Of a stretch of 10,770 nucleotides of DNA, positions 1 through 6,596 are shown piece after piece. Both the position numbers and the translations under genes were made by a program. The notes beneath the pieces are model-generated. The model saw only the letters and a program-made list of their open reading frames with translations. It did not search any database and was not told where the DNA came from. The stretch is from assembly GCA_003554375.1 (NCBI GenBank), contig PWGF01000163.1:1-10770 (forward strand). Direction: 5' to 3'. This DNA comes from Spirochaetaceae bacterium (GTDB taxonomy: Bacteria; Spirochaetota; Spirochaetia; DSM-27196; SKKC01). How positions within the stretch are numbered: position 1 is the stretch's first letter; each line of letters begins with the position of its first letter.

Positions 1-1
1 T

Positions 2-2446
2 GCCATCTATGCCGAGAGCGCCTTCACCGAGGGGGGGAGGCTCTCAAGCCCCCACTTCGAGCTCTATCTGAAGGCTCCGATCGTTGAGGACCGTACATTC
101 GATCTCCGGCGTGCAGCCTACGATACCCACCTCCCACCGCCCGGACGCTTCTATGTAGCCGGCGCCGCTATCGTGGAGTACATCGCCGACGAGTACGGGC
201 CCGGTACTCTGCGGGAAATCCACCGGGAGTATGTGCGGCTGCCTTTCCTCGGAATGAACCACGCGGTGAAGCGTGCTGTCGGCCGGGAGATGCACGACCT
301 CTACGACGCTATGCTGGATCGACGAGCTCAACGCTACGGGCAACGCTCCGACGTGCCGGAAGGAGCTCGCATCACCTCCCAGGGGGTATCGAATTTCCGC
401 GGCGTCCGAGTTCGCAACGGTGCACTCTATGCACACCGCAGCGCGCCGGATGAGCGCCCGGGTATCGTACGTCTCCCCCCCGTATCCGCGCCGGGGCAAA
501 CGGAAATGCCTACGGATAAGCCCACCTCGCAGCACCCGGAGGCGTTCGCGGAAGCGGAGCAGCTCATCGTTGCATCGCTCGCCGACCCGGACAGCTTCGA
601 CGTTTCGCGAGACGGGAGCCGCATTGTCTACGCAGCACAGGTTTCCAAACCGTCCCAGCCGGCGGGCGGCGAACGGGTTTTTCGGCTCTACGAGCGCAAC
701 CTAACAAGCGGCGACGACCGTCGCGTCACGGATGCGACAGGGCTCTTCCACCCGGTGTATGTACCCGGTACGCGCTTCGCCGTGGCGGTTCAGCGGCGCG
801 GGACCTATCACCGTCTGGTTGCAGTCGACCTTGAGAGCGGAGATCTCTCGGTTCTTCATAACCCGCAAGCCGCCTATATCTACCATCCGGACATTTCGCC
901 CAGTGCCCGGGAGGTGTCCTTCGCACGCAACGAGCGCGGCATACAACGCGTGTACCGCCTGCCGCTCGCTGTAACGGAGGAAGACGGACTTCGACCGAGT
1001 GGAGAGGCCATACCCGCGACCGCAGTTCTTTCGGCCGGCTCGCGAGGCAACGCAATCACCCCGCAGCACCACCCTCGGTACGGTTCCGACGGCCTCCTAT
1101 ACTACGTGGCCGAACGCGACGGCGAACTCGTGCTACACCGCGTTACCGGTTCCGGGGCCGTGGAACGGGTTCTTAGGGACCGTATCGGAATCGTTTCGGG
1201 AGCGATGTATGAGGACCACATCTACTACGTGACCTATCGCTCCGACGGCTACGAGATCCGACGGAAAACGCCCGAGTTCGCGGAGATTGCTCCCTTGGAG
1301 CGCTTGCTCGCGGGAGCGGGGCAGGCTGCCGACGACGGCGCCGCCGCCCTTGCCTCGCCCCCGCCACCTATGCCTCGAGCCGACCTCAAGGATGCCGGAG
1401 CGTATTCTGCGCGCCGGCATTACGGTTTCCCGTGGCCTCGTGCATGGCTGCCCTATCCTTCCGTCACCACTCGAGCCGATGGAAACCTCGATCTCGGGAT
1501 GGGGCTGTTCCTGCACGGTGTAGGACTTCCCAGGCGGACTGCCTGGTACCTTGCAATGGGCTACCACCCGACCGTGAATCAACCGCACGGCTTTTTCGCT
1601 CTGTCGTCGCGCTACGGCCGCGCCTTGCTATCGTACGAGCTCGACCAGCGCTACCAATCGTCTTGGCCGGGACGAGCACGTCAGACTACCAGTCAGATCA
1701 TGGAAGCCCGGGTGGACCTGTATCGCCGTTTTGACCGAGACACGACCACCCGGATTACTCTCAGCGGAGCGATCGAACACCTCATGCACGCCAGTGCCGA
1801 TTCGGACTTTCCGTTCATGTTGCCGAACGAGCACTACGCCCTTGCCGGCGCAGGAGTATCGGCCGGAAAGAGCAGTATCGGAAGCGCCCGGGATCTATAC
1901 CCGCAGCGCTTTCTCCAAGGCGGTTTCTCAATTGCTCATCCAATCCCCGGTATAGGAGCAGCACACCCGGGTCTTCGAACTCGGGCTGATCTCATAGGAA
2001 GCTTCCCCCTAGGCGGAGGTTTTTCGGGCTCGGTGTCAGCCTCAGGCCGGCATACCACCGGTGCCGTTCCGCAGCAGCGGCCGATTGCATTGCGTGGCTT
2101 TGAGCAGATGACCGCGATTAGCCGCGACCTCCCTGCCCTTCTCTCCGGCCGCCTTGAGCTCCGGAGTCCAGGCAAGCTAACCGATGTGCCGCTTCCGCTG
2201 TTACTGAGCTTGCAAGGCTTTGGAGGCGCGCTGTTCGTGGAAGCACAGGCTGCAGCCGGGCTTTCTGCTGGCGACGGACCGCATCCGGCCCTCACGTTCG
2301 AGCCCGACTCCGCGGTCCACGTGGGCGGAGAGATCGCACTGAAGCTCGGGGTGAGCATCGGCGACGTTATCGTTCGTCCTGGGATCGCACTTCGATTGGA
2401 CTGGGAGGAACGCAGAGCACAGCCTCAACTGTACGTGCGGCTGTAA
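2..2446 (+). CDS. Secreted peptidase-like/TolB-propeller/beta-barrel protein, C-terminal part
   Basis: The reading frame is open to the left edge, so the true start and probably the signal peptide and HExxH zinc site lie outside the window; 814 residues are visible. Residues 1-110 (for example YAESAFTEGGRLSSPHFELY near the start, then FYVAGAAIVEYIADEYG) look like the region that follows the metal site in MA-clan (gluzincin) peptidases found fused to propellers. Residues about 190-430 hold degenerate PD40/WD40-like TolB-type strands: SRDGSRIVYAA (202-212), ISPSAREVSFA (298-308) and a similar HPRYGSDGLLYYVAERDGE stretch. An Ala/Pro-rich linker (about 435-462) leads to a C-terminal region (485-814) of alternating polar and hydrophobic strands with many Gly and aromatic residues, as in an outer-membrane beta-barrel. 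The GTG at 173 is internal, not the start. The domain reading is inference from pattern; protease activity cannot be judged without the missing N-terminus. The aroK-like gene follows 50 nt downstream. Confidence 0.72.
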   Translation, partial: AIYAESAFTEGGRLSSPHFELYLKAPIVEDRTFDLRRAAYDTHLPPPGRFYVAGAAIVEYIADEYGPGTLREIHREYVRLPFLGMNHAVKRAVGREMHDLYDAMLDRRAQRYGQRSDVPEGARITSQGVSNFRGVRVRNGALYAHRSAPDERPGIVRLPPVSAPGQTEMPTDKPTSQHPEAFAEAEQLIVASLADPDSFDVSRDGSRIVYAAQVSKPSQPAGGERVFRLYERNLTSGDDRRVTDATGLFHPVYVPGTRFAVAVQRRGTYHRLVAVDLESGDLSVLHNPQAAYIYHPDISPSAREVSFARNERGIQRVYRLPLAVTEEDGLRPSGEAIPATAVLSAGSRGNAITPQHHPRYGSDGLLYYVAERDGELVLHRVTGSGAVERVLRDRIGIVSGAMYEDHIYYVTYRSDGYEIRRKTPEFAEIAPLERLLAGAGQAADDGAAALASPPPPMPRADLKDAGAYSARRHYGFPWPRAWLPYPSVTTRADGNLDLGMGLFLHGVGLPRRTAWYLAMGYHPTVNQPHGFFALSSRYGRALLSYELDQRYQSSWPGRARQTTSQIMEARVDLYRRFDRDTTTRITLSGAIEHLMHASADSDFPFMLPNEHYALAGAGVSAGKSSIGSARDLYPQRFLQGGFSIAHPIPGIGAAHPGLRTRADLIGSFPLGGGFSGSVSASGRHTTGAVPQQRPIALRGFEQMTAISRDLPALLSGRLELRSPGKLTDVPLPLLLSLQGFGGALFVEAQAAAGLSAGDGPHPALTFEPDSAVHVGGEIALKLGVSIGDVIVRPGIALRLDWEERRAQPQLYVRL

Positions 2447-2483
2447 CCGGCTGAGACGTCGAGCCGGCATATCCGGGCGCAAC

Positions 2484-2490
2484 AAGGAGA
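2484..2490 (+). promoter_or_regulatory. Ribosome binding site that decides the aroK-like start
   Basis: AAGGAGA is a strong Shine-Dalgarno match. It lies 6 nt before the GTG at 2497 but only 3 nt before the in-frame TTG at 2494, which favours GTG as the start. Confidence 0.7.
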
Positions 2491-2496
2491 GATTTG

Positions 2497-3159
2497 GTGG
2501 AGCACCGTACGGATGTTCTTGCATTGATCGGTATGAAGCACTCCGGGAAGAGCTCGGTCGGAAACTGCGTAGCCGGGCGACTCGGACGCAATTTGGTCGA
2601 TCACGACCACCTCATCGTGGAGTACGTACGCCGCTGGGAGTACAGCGCAAGCGGGCTTCGTGCTGCCGGAGGGGACACGCCCGCGGCCCCCCCCGAGGAA
2701 ACACCGCATGCAGAGCAGGAAGAGACGGCCGCGACTCCCCGCGGCTTGGAGATCACGGACGTGAGATCGATCTACCGAGTTCTGGGCGAGGAACGCTTTC
2801 GTCGAGCGGAGCTCGAATCGGTTCGCGAGTTTCTTCACGCCCCCGGATCCGAACCGTCGGCATGGGTTCTGGCCTGTGGCGGGGGAGTCGCCGACAATCC
2901 CGAAGCGCTCGACCTTCTTGCTTCCCACACCTTCCTAGTGTACCTTTCGGAAGACGAGGACGTGCTGTGGAATCGAATCGTGGCTGGAGGCATACCGGCT
3001 TTTCTGCCGCGCACCGGTGCTCGCGCAGCCTTTCGCCGATTGTACGCTGCGCGCTCGGCTCGATATGCCGCTTCAGCTCATCACACCGTGTCGGTTGAGA
3101 GTCGCGCGATTGACGAGGTCTGTGAAGAGGTCGTCGCTTTGGCTCGGGCGAAGCCATAG
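2497..3159 (+). CDS. aroK: Shikimate kinase, variant with acidic insert
   Basis: Cytoplasmic ATP-dependent enzyme converting shikimate to shikimate-3-phosphate, the fifth step of chorismate synthesis. With the GTG start it has 220 residues, longer than the usual 165-175. Visible family marks are the Walker A loop GMKHSGKS (12-19), the Asp pair DHD (35-37) at the shikimate site, FR (101-102) matching the substrate-binding Arg, the GGG motif (128-130), and the late R...Y pair (186-190). Two features are odd. A Pro/Ala/Glu-rich insert at about 54-84 separates the Asp motif from the FR motif. The LID segment, usually R-P-L-L, reads GIPAFL (165-170), so the canonical LID arginine is not at its normal place. 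Nearby R172 or R176 might substitute. aroC downstream supports the assignment. The variant LID may be a subfamily trait, so activity is likely but not proven. Confidence 0.88.
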   Translation: MEHRTDVLALIGMKHSGKSSVGNCVAGRLGRNLVDHDHLIVEYVRRWEYSASGLRAAGGDTPAAPPEETPHAEQEETAATPRGLEITDVRSIYRVLGEERFRRAELESVREFLHAPGSEPSAWVLACGGGVADNPEALDLLASHTFLVYLSEDEDVLWNRIVAGGIPAFLPRTGARAAFRRLYAARSARYAASAHHTVSVESRAIDEVCEEVVALARAKP

Positions 3160-3404
3160 GCACGAGGGGTAGAGCCTGGCCGCGGGAAGCCCTGTTGCTG
3201 TGGCCTACGCCGGCGGGGAGGCATCCGATGGGGAACCCCGGCGCGCTCCGGCATGTGCGTCGACCGGCAGATCATGCTCGACTGAGATTGACGCCCAGCA
3301 CTCCCAACCGACGGCCGCACCGGCGGAGTTGCGACAAACATATGGTGACTGCTGCCGCGGACTACCAAGAGCCAGGAGATCGGAACACAGACAGGAGAAG
3401 CTTT
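3160..3404. other. aroK-aroC spacer, no gene seen
   Basis: This 245-nt spacer is long for two pathway genes on the same strand. The aroC frame stays open through it back to 3195, but the translation is Arg/Pro-rich and unlike any chorismate synthase N-terminus. I found no convincing terminator. A TTGACG at 3288-3293 could be a -35 box, but it has no AT-rich -10 partner at the right distance. Confidence 0.5.
3393..3397 (+). promoter_or_regulatory. Ribosome binding site that decides the aroC start
   Basis: AGGAG stands 7 nt before the ATG at 3405. The upstream in-frame ATG inside CATATG (3342-3344) has no comparable site. Confidence 0.75.
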
Positions 3405-4460
3405 ATGGCAGGCAGTAGCTTCGGGCAGGCCTTTCGGATAACAACGTTCGGCGAAAGCCACGGCGGAGCGGTCGGAGTCGTCGTAGACGGCGTAACTCCG
3501 GGCGTTGAGCTCACCACCGAAGAGGTACAAGAACAACTCGATCGAAGGAAACCGGGACAGAACGATGCCACAACGCCCCGCAAGGAGCCCGATCTCGTTA
3601 GCATTCTCGCCGGCACGTTTGAGGGGCATACTACCGGGACGCCGCTGCTGATGATCCTATACAACTCCGATGCCGATCCGTCGGCTTATAACTCGATCCG
3701 TGAACTCTTCCGTCCCGGACACGCGGACTACTCGTATTTGATGAAATACGGAATCCGTGACTGGCGAGGAAGTGGCCGCGCTAGTGGTCGCGAGACGGCC
3801 GGACGCGTTGCCGCGGGCGCTGTGGCCCGAAAGCTTCTCGCCCGACGGGGGGTAAGCATTCACGCCTATACGAAGGAGGCGGCGGGCGTTCGGTGTGAGA
3901 CGTACCAACCTGAGGTAATCGAGCACAATCCGATGCGCGCATGTGACCGGGATGCCGCCGAGCGAATGCTCGATAGGATCCGAACGCTCAAAGAGCAATC
4001 GGACTCCGCAGGCGGCGTAGTGGAGTGCAGGATCCGGGGCGTGGCAGCGGGTTTGGGAGATCCGGTGTTCGACAAGCTGGACGCCTGCCTAGCACACGGG
4101 ATCTTGAGCGTCGGGGCGGTAAAAGGTATCGAGTTCGGCGCCGGATTCGGAGCAGCAGGGATGACCGGGAGCCAACACAACGATGAGATGTCGGAGACCG
4201 GCTTCCTGACAAACAATGCGGGAGGGATAATCGGCGGAATCAGCACGGGAAACGAGATCGTCTTCCGAGTCGCGGTCAAGCCTACCTCCAGCATCGGACG
4301 CGAGCAGCAGACCATCGACGTCCACGGCAATCCCGCCACTATCAAGACCGAAGGCCGCCACGATGCGTGCATCTGCCCACGCATTGTGCCGGTCGTGGAA
4401 GCCATGGCCGGGATTACTCTAGAAGACCACTACAAGCGGCAGGCAGCGCTCAACGCCTGA
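3405..4460 (+). CDS. aroC: Chorismate synthase
   Basis: Cytoplasmic FMN-dependent lyase that converts 5-enolpyruvylshikimate-3-phosphate to chorismate, the branch point to aromatic amino acids, folate and quinones. The product is 351 residues, close to the usual 350-390, and begins MAGSSFGQAFRITTFGESHG, the textbook N-terminus with the signature GESHG at 16-20. Other family motifs are GQNDATTPRKEPD (51-63), RPGHAD (103-108, containing the conserved His106), GSGRASGRETAGRVAAGA (122-139), HNDE followed by an NNAGGIIGGISTG loop, and the C-terminal signature starting RHDACICPRIVP at 318. All the expected conserved motifs that I could check are present, so the enzyme should be functional. The start at 3405 is preferred over upstream in-frame codons because of the ribosome site and the exact fit to the family N-terminus. 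It is convergent with the rubredoxin gene. Confidence 0.97.
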   Translation: MAGSSFGQAFRITTFGESHGGAVGVVVDGVTPGVELTTEEVQEQLDRRKPGQNDATTPRKEPDLVSILAGTFEGHTTGTPLLMILYNSDADPSAYNSIRELFRPGHADYSYLMKYGIRDWRGSGRASGRETAGRVAAGAVARKLLARRGVSIHAYTKEAAGVRCETYQPEVIEHNPMRACDRDAAERMLDRIRTLKEQSDSAGGVVECRIRGVAAGLGDPVFDKLDACLAHGILSVGAVKGIEFGAGFGAAGMTGSQHNDEMSETGFLTNNAGGIIGGISTGNEIVFRVAVKPTSSIGREQQTIDVHGNPATIKTEGRHDACICPRIVPVVEAMAGITLEDHYKRQAALNA

Positions 4461-4559
4461 GCTTCTCCTTGCGCACAGCCTTCCGGATGCGGACACCGGA
4501 CCCGTCGCTACAGCGCGGCGGACGGTGCCCGACGCAACGGCCTATTCGCCGGCGCTTCT

Positions 4560-4579
4560 CCCGGCACTGCCCTGCCGAG
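4560..4579 (-). terminator. Candidate hairpin after the rubredoxin gene
   Basis: Read on the minus strand, CTCGGCA and TGCCGGG form a 7-bp stem (one G-U pair) around a 6-nt loop, starting 5 nt after the rubredoxin stop. There is no T-tract after it, so it is at best a weak or factor-assisted terminator. It sits in the 124-nt gap between the convergent aroC and rubredoxin genes, where a terminator would be expected. Confidence 0.25.
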
Positions 4580-4584
4580 CACAC

Positions 4585-4746
4585 CTACTCTTCTGGGCTA
4601 AACTCATCCTTGCCGGCGCCGCACATCGGGCATACCCAGTCCTCCGGCAGCTTCTCGAACGATGTTCCCGGCTCAATGCCGCCGTCCGGGTCGCCTTCCT
4701 CGGGATCATAGATGTAGCCACAGACTTCACACACGTATTTCTGCAT
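4585..4746 (-). CDS. Rubredoxin
   Basis: A small cytoplasmic iron protein carrying one Fe(Cys)4 centre and passing single electrons, typically to oxygen- or peroxide-reducing enzymes in anaerobes. The 53-residue product shows both metal knuckles, CEVCG (Cys6, Cys9) and CPMCG (Cys39, Cys42), and the usual YIYDPEEGDP and GTSFEKLPEDWVCP core, so all four ligands are present and the length is normal. The ATG at 4746 has AAAGGAG (4754-4760) 7 nt upstream; the frame runs further upstream but those residues do not fit the family. It lies 180 nt after the DUF2400 gene on the same strand, so it may have its own promoter or be the last gene of that operon. No redox partner is encoded in the window, so the electron acceptor is unknown. 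Confidence 0.96.
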   Translation of the reverse strand: MQKYVCEVCGYIYDPEEGDPDGGIEPGTSFEKLPEDWVCPMCGAGKDEFSPEE

Positions 4747-4785
4747 GAGACCGCTCCTTTGAAGACAGCATTTCAAGTTCGGCAA

Positions 4786-4814
4786 CCGGGCTCTCTGAAT
4801 CCAGCCCGGAGAGC
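4786..4814 (-). other. Overlapping inverted repeats upstream of the rubredoxin gene
   Basis: CCGGGCT (4786-4792) pairs with AGCCCGG (4803-4809) as a perfect 7-bp stem with a 10-nt loop. GCTCTC (4790-4795) also pairs with GAGAGC (4809-4814). The two stems share bases and cannot form together. The element lies about 25 nt before the rubredoxin ribosome site, within the 180-nt spacer after DUF2400. It could be a terminator of the upstream operon (no T-tract follows), a leader structure, or chance in GC-rich DNA. Confidence 0.35.
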
Positions 4815-4926
4815 GAAACCTAGCACACCAGCCGTCTGCTGAATCGGCCGTCCTTGCTCTGAAGGATTTCGAGTCAGCCGCGTTCAACAGCCGGCACGCC
4901 CAGCCGCGCTTGATTTAGTCGTGACC

Positions 4927-5733
4927 CTACTGCGCCTCGGATCGTAAGTCAAGGAAATTCGCCTCCGGATTGATACCGATGCGAGTCAGAGCGAAATCGA
5001 ACCTCACCGGGTCAGCAGGATCAAACTCTCTGAGCGTGCAAGTAATATCTCGGGCAGTCCGTAGGTCAGCGGAGCGCCGCTGGGTCAACCCCAGCGTTCG
5101 GGCTATCCGCTGCAGGTGTGTATCCAGCGGCACGATAAGCTCGGAAGCGTCCACGAAGTTCCATCCCCCCGGATCGATCGAATCGCTCCGTACCATCCAG
5201 CGAAGGAAGAGGTGGAGCCGTTTGCACGCGCTTCCGTTTCTCGGATCGGGGACAAGGTGAGTCCGGAGGGGTGTGTCCCTTGCTGTCAACGCCGTCACCA
5301 AAGCAACCGTACCATCGTACACGCATTGCTTGACTCTATATCCCTCTACAAACGCGTTCTCCAACGTTCCGTACTGACGCAGGGTAACTCCAATCCCCTT
5401 CAGCAAGGCCGCCGTCTCTGTAACGTCAAAAAAGCGATAGGAGAACGCCCCCAGTCGCTCGCGGAGCTCCCCGGCATCCGCGTTCGAAACCGCCCGGTGC
5501 AAGCCTCCCGTCCCCTGTAGGGCGGAAAATACCTGCTCCACCGCCCGGATGATAAGGGGTACCCGTCCTACAGCAAACAAAGCTCCAATCAGCGCAGCTA
5601 CTTCCCGCTCACGCGGATCGTCAAACTCCCTGACGAGCTCCAGCGGATCAGGAGAGATATACACCGGGTGGTGATTCTGGTACAGAATCCGCCGAAGTGT
5701 GCGCCCAAGATCCGAACTCGCCTTTTCGCTCAT
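4927..5733 (-). CDS. DUF2400 / TIGR02757 family protein
   Basis: A 268-residue protein of the conserved TIGR02757 (DUF2400) family, found in spirochaetes, Bacteroidota and some proteobacteria; the length is normal. Recognised family stretches are REREVAALIGALFAVGR (41-57), RLHLFLRWMVR followed by D..DPGGW (172-191), PLDTHLQRIARTLGL (202-216) and DPVRFDFALTRIGI (241-254). The DTH..R....LGL part resembles the helix-hairpin-helix/GPD region of endonuclease III-type DNA glycosylases, so a nucleic-acid role is plausible, but the biochemical function is not established. No signal peptide or membrane segment is seen, so it should be cytoplasmic. Its ATG overlaps the stop codon of the collagen-like ORF (ATGA, 5730-5733) and has only a poor ribosome site of its own, which suggests translational coupling. 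Confidence 0.9.
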   Translation of the reverse strand: MSEKASSDLGRTLRRILYQNHHPVYISPDPLELVREFDDPREREVAALIGALFAVGRVPLIIRAVEQVFSALQGTGGLHRAVSNADAGELRERLGAFSYRFFDVTETAALLKGIGVTLRQYGTLENAFVEGYRVKQCVYDGTVALVTALTARDTPLRTHLVPDPRNGSACKRLHLFLRWMVRSDSIDPGGWNFVDASELIVPLDTHLQRIARTLGLTQRRSADLRTARDITCTLREFDPADPVRFDFALTRIGINPEANFLDLRSEAQ

Positions 5734-6002
5734 TCTCGAAACCTATCGTTGAGCTCCCTCGGAACAGGCGTTTGGCTCCCCGCCTGGGTCCGACCGAGCA
5801 CGCTACCCCGTTTGCCGCCGGTTTCGTCGGTTTCGCCAGGCCCGGCAATACCCCGGAGCTCGCCGGGCCCGCAAAATCCAGCGGCTTCGCCGGGCCGGCC
5901 GAGCTCGCCGGGCTCGCCGGGCTCACCAATCGTGCCGGTTTCGCCGGTTCCTCCGGATTTGTCGAGAATGCGGCAGGAGATGAGTCCTGGGCGTAAGACC
6001 AA
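5730..6002 (-). CDS. Small collagen-like Gly-X-Y repeat protein
   Basis: I do not recognise a named family. The 90-residue ORF starts with TTG; AGGAG (6010-6014) lies 7 nt before it, and its TGA overlaps the DUF2400 ATG. Residues 14-67 are 18 three-residue units in constant register, the best part being GGT GET GTI GEP GEP GEL GRP GEA (17-40). Later units often replace the first Gly by Ala, Cys, Arg or Asp (AGF, CGP, RGI, AGP, DET). Glu at the second position recurs. There is no signal peptide or membrane helix, so a secreted collagen fibre is not indicated; Cys10 and Cys44 are the only cysteines. The underlying DNA is a 9-bp repeat, which would look periodic in any frame. The case for coding therefore rests on the ribosome site and the tight joins to both neighbours. 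It may be a recent product of repeat expansion, or non-coding. Confidence 0.55.
   Translation of the reverse strand: MVLRPGLISCRILDKSGGTGETGTIGEPGEPGELGRPGEAAGFCGPGELRGIAGPGETDETGGKRGSVLGRTQAGSQTPVPRELNDRFRE
5812..5964. repeat. Degenerate 9-bp tandem repeat, 17 units
   Basis: Seventeen consecutive 9-bp units keep exact register with no indels. The plus-strand consensus is G-(G/T)-(C/T)-T-C-G-C-C-G; units at 5857, 5902 and 5911 are typical. Several units diverge strongly (5848, 5866, 5875), so the array is old or under selection. It encodes the Gly-X-Y units of the minus-strand ORF. The length in multiples of three and the absence of frameshifts fit a coding repeat. Confidence 0.85.
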
Positions 6003-6009
6003 TGGAACA

Positions 6010-6014
6010 CTCCT
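6010..6014 (-). promoter_or_regulatory. Ribosome binding site overlapping an upstream stop codon
   Basis: On the minus strand the sequence reads TAGGAG, with the TAG (6013-6015) being the stop of the membrane-protein gene. AGGAG is 7 nt before the TTG at 6002. This is the best evidence that the collagen-like ORF is translated, and it would couple it to the membrane protein. Confidence 0.6.
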
Positions 6015-6534
6015 ATTCCGATCGACCGAGCACAGTGAGAGTCAAAAGGACCGCGCCGCCCAAGACCAGTACCACCGGCCACCAAACAACGGCAAACCGA
6101 AGAAAGTCCCTCTCGATCAGGTTGAAGCTGAAGACCGAAAACACCACGGCCAGAAAAAGGGTCACGAGCGAGGGTACGGTGTAAGAAGCACGACTTCCGT
6201 GAGGCTTTCTCAGGCCATGCACCAGCAGCGAGACTGCGCAGACACCCATGAACAGCGGCCATATCCGGGCAAGTTCACTGCTGGTCAGTGTCGTCTTGGA
6301 GAGAAAGAGTGCCAGCCCTCCGAGAGCAAGAAACACTCCGGCAAAGACGGCCCCTTCCGGCCCGCCGCCCAGAACGCCGTATAGGATCAGAGCAACTCCA
6401 ATCAACATGAACGGCGCCGGCCATAGAGAGCGCCACTCCCACGGAGTCCCCAGAGTCCACAGAAGAATCGCGGAACCGGTGCCAATCAGTATTGCCCCGA
6501 AAACCAGAAGTGAGCTCGCCAGGTTCAACCGCAT
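6013..6534 (-). CDS. Six-helix membrane protein with repeated W-P motifs
   Basis: A predicted inner-membrane protein of 173 residues with about six hydrophobic helices, near residues 6-27, 38-55, 60-78, 91-107, 119-137 and 147-168, joined by short loops. Three helices start with a similar W-P motif: LWPAPFMLIGV (37), IWPLFMGVCAV (91) and WWPVVLVLGGA (150). That pattern resembles the small LiaF-N/DUF5668-type membrane domains, but I cannot assign a function. The frame is open to an ATG at 6636. I prefer the ATG at 6534 because the 34 extra residues are Arg-rich and unlike a membrane N-terminus, and they run through one copy of the direct repeat. The ribosome site before 6534 is weak (GAG at -9). 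It is the first gene of the minus-strand group and divergent from the lipoprotein at 6859. Confidence 0.75.
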   Translation of the reverse strand: MRLNLASSLLVFGAILIGTGSAILLWTLGTPWEWRSLWPAPFMLIGVALILYGVLGGGPEGAVFAGVFLALGGLALFLSKTTLTSSELARIWPLFMGVCAVSLLVHGLRKPHGSRASYTVPSLVTLFLAVVFSVFSFNLIERDFLRFAVVWWPVVLVLGGAVLLTLTVLGRSE

Positions 6535-6544
6535 AGGAATCTCG

Positions 6545-6573
6545 AGCGTACCAGACGGTAGTGAACTTGCCAA
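6545..6573 (-). promoter_or_regulatory. Weak candidate promoter for the minus-strand operon
   Basis: On the minus strand TTGGCA (6568-6573) and TACGCT (6545-6550) are 17 nt apart, with TGG just before the -10 box giving an extended -10 form. The predicted transcript start would be about 6538, leaving a leader of only a few bases before the ATG at 6534, consistent with the poor ribosome site but otherwise unusual. The -10 matches only three of six consensus bases. Confidence 0.2.
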
Positions 6574-6596
6574 CAGAGCCACGAGCGCTACCCGAG

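Noticed and set aside
3195..3404. N-terminal extension of chorismate synthase
   Set aside because: The added residues are Arg/Pro-rich and unlike the family, whereas the ATG at 3405 has a proper ribosome site and gives the standard N-terminus.
3081..3629. Minus-strand 182-codon frame opposite the aroK-aroC junction
   Set aside because: It is antisense to the ends of two clear genes and has no recognisable motif or ribosome site.
4461..4584. Possible tRNA or small RNA between aroC and rubredoxin
   Set aside because: No T-loop GGTTCGA-type sequence or cloverleaf could be drawn; only short GC-rich stems are present.
5648..6262. Minus-strand 204-codon frame with Pro-Ala repeats
   Set aside because: It overlaps the membrane-protein gene and the DUF2400 gene out of frame. 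The Pro-Ala pattern is the same 9-bp repeat read in another frame, and there is no translation start signal.
5668..6384. Plus-strand 238-codon frame with Ser-Pro-Gly repeats
   Set aside because: It is antisense to the DUF2400 start, the repeat array and the membrane-protein gene; its repetitive look follows from the 9-bp array, and it has no ribosome site or family match.
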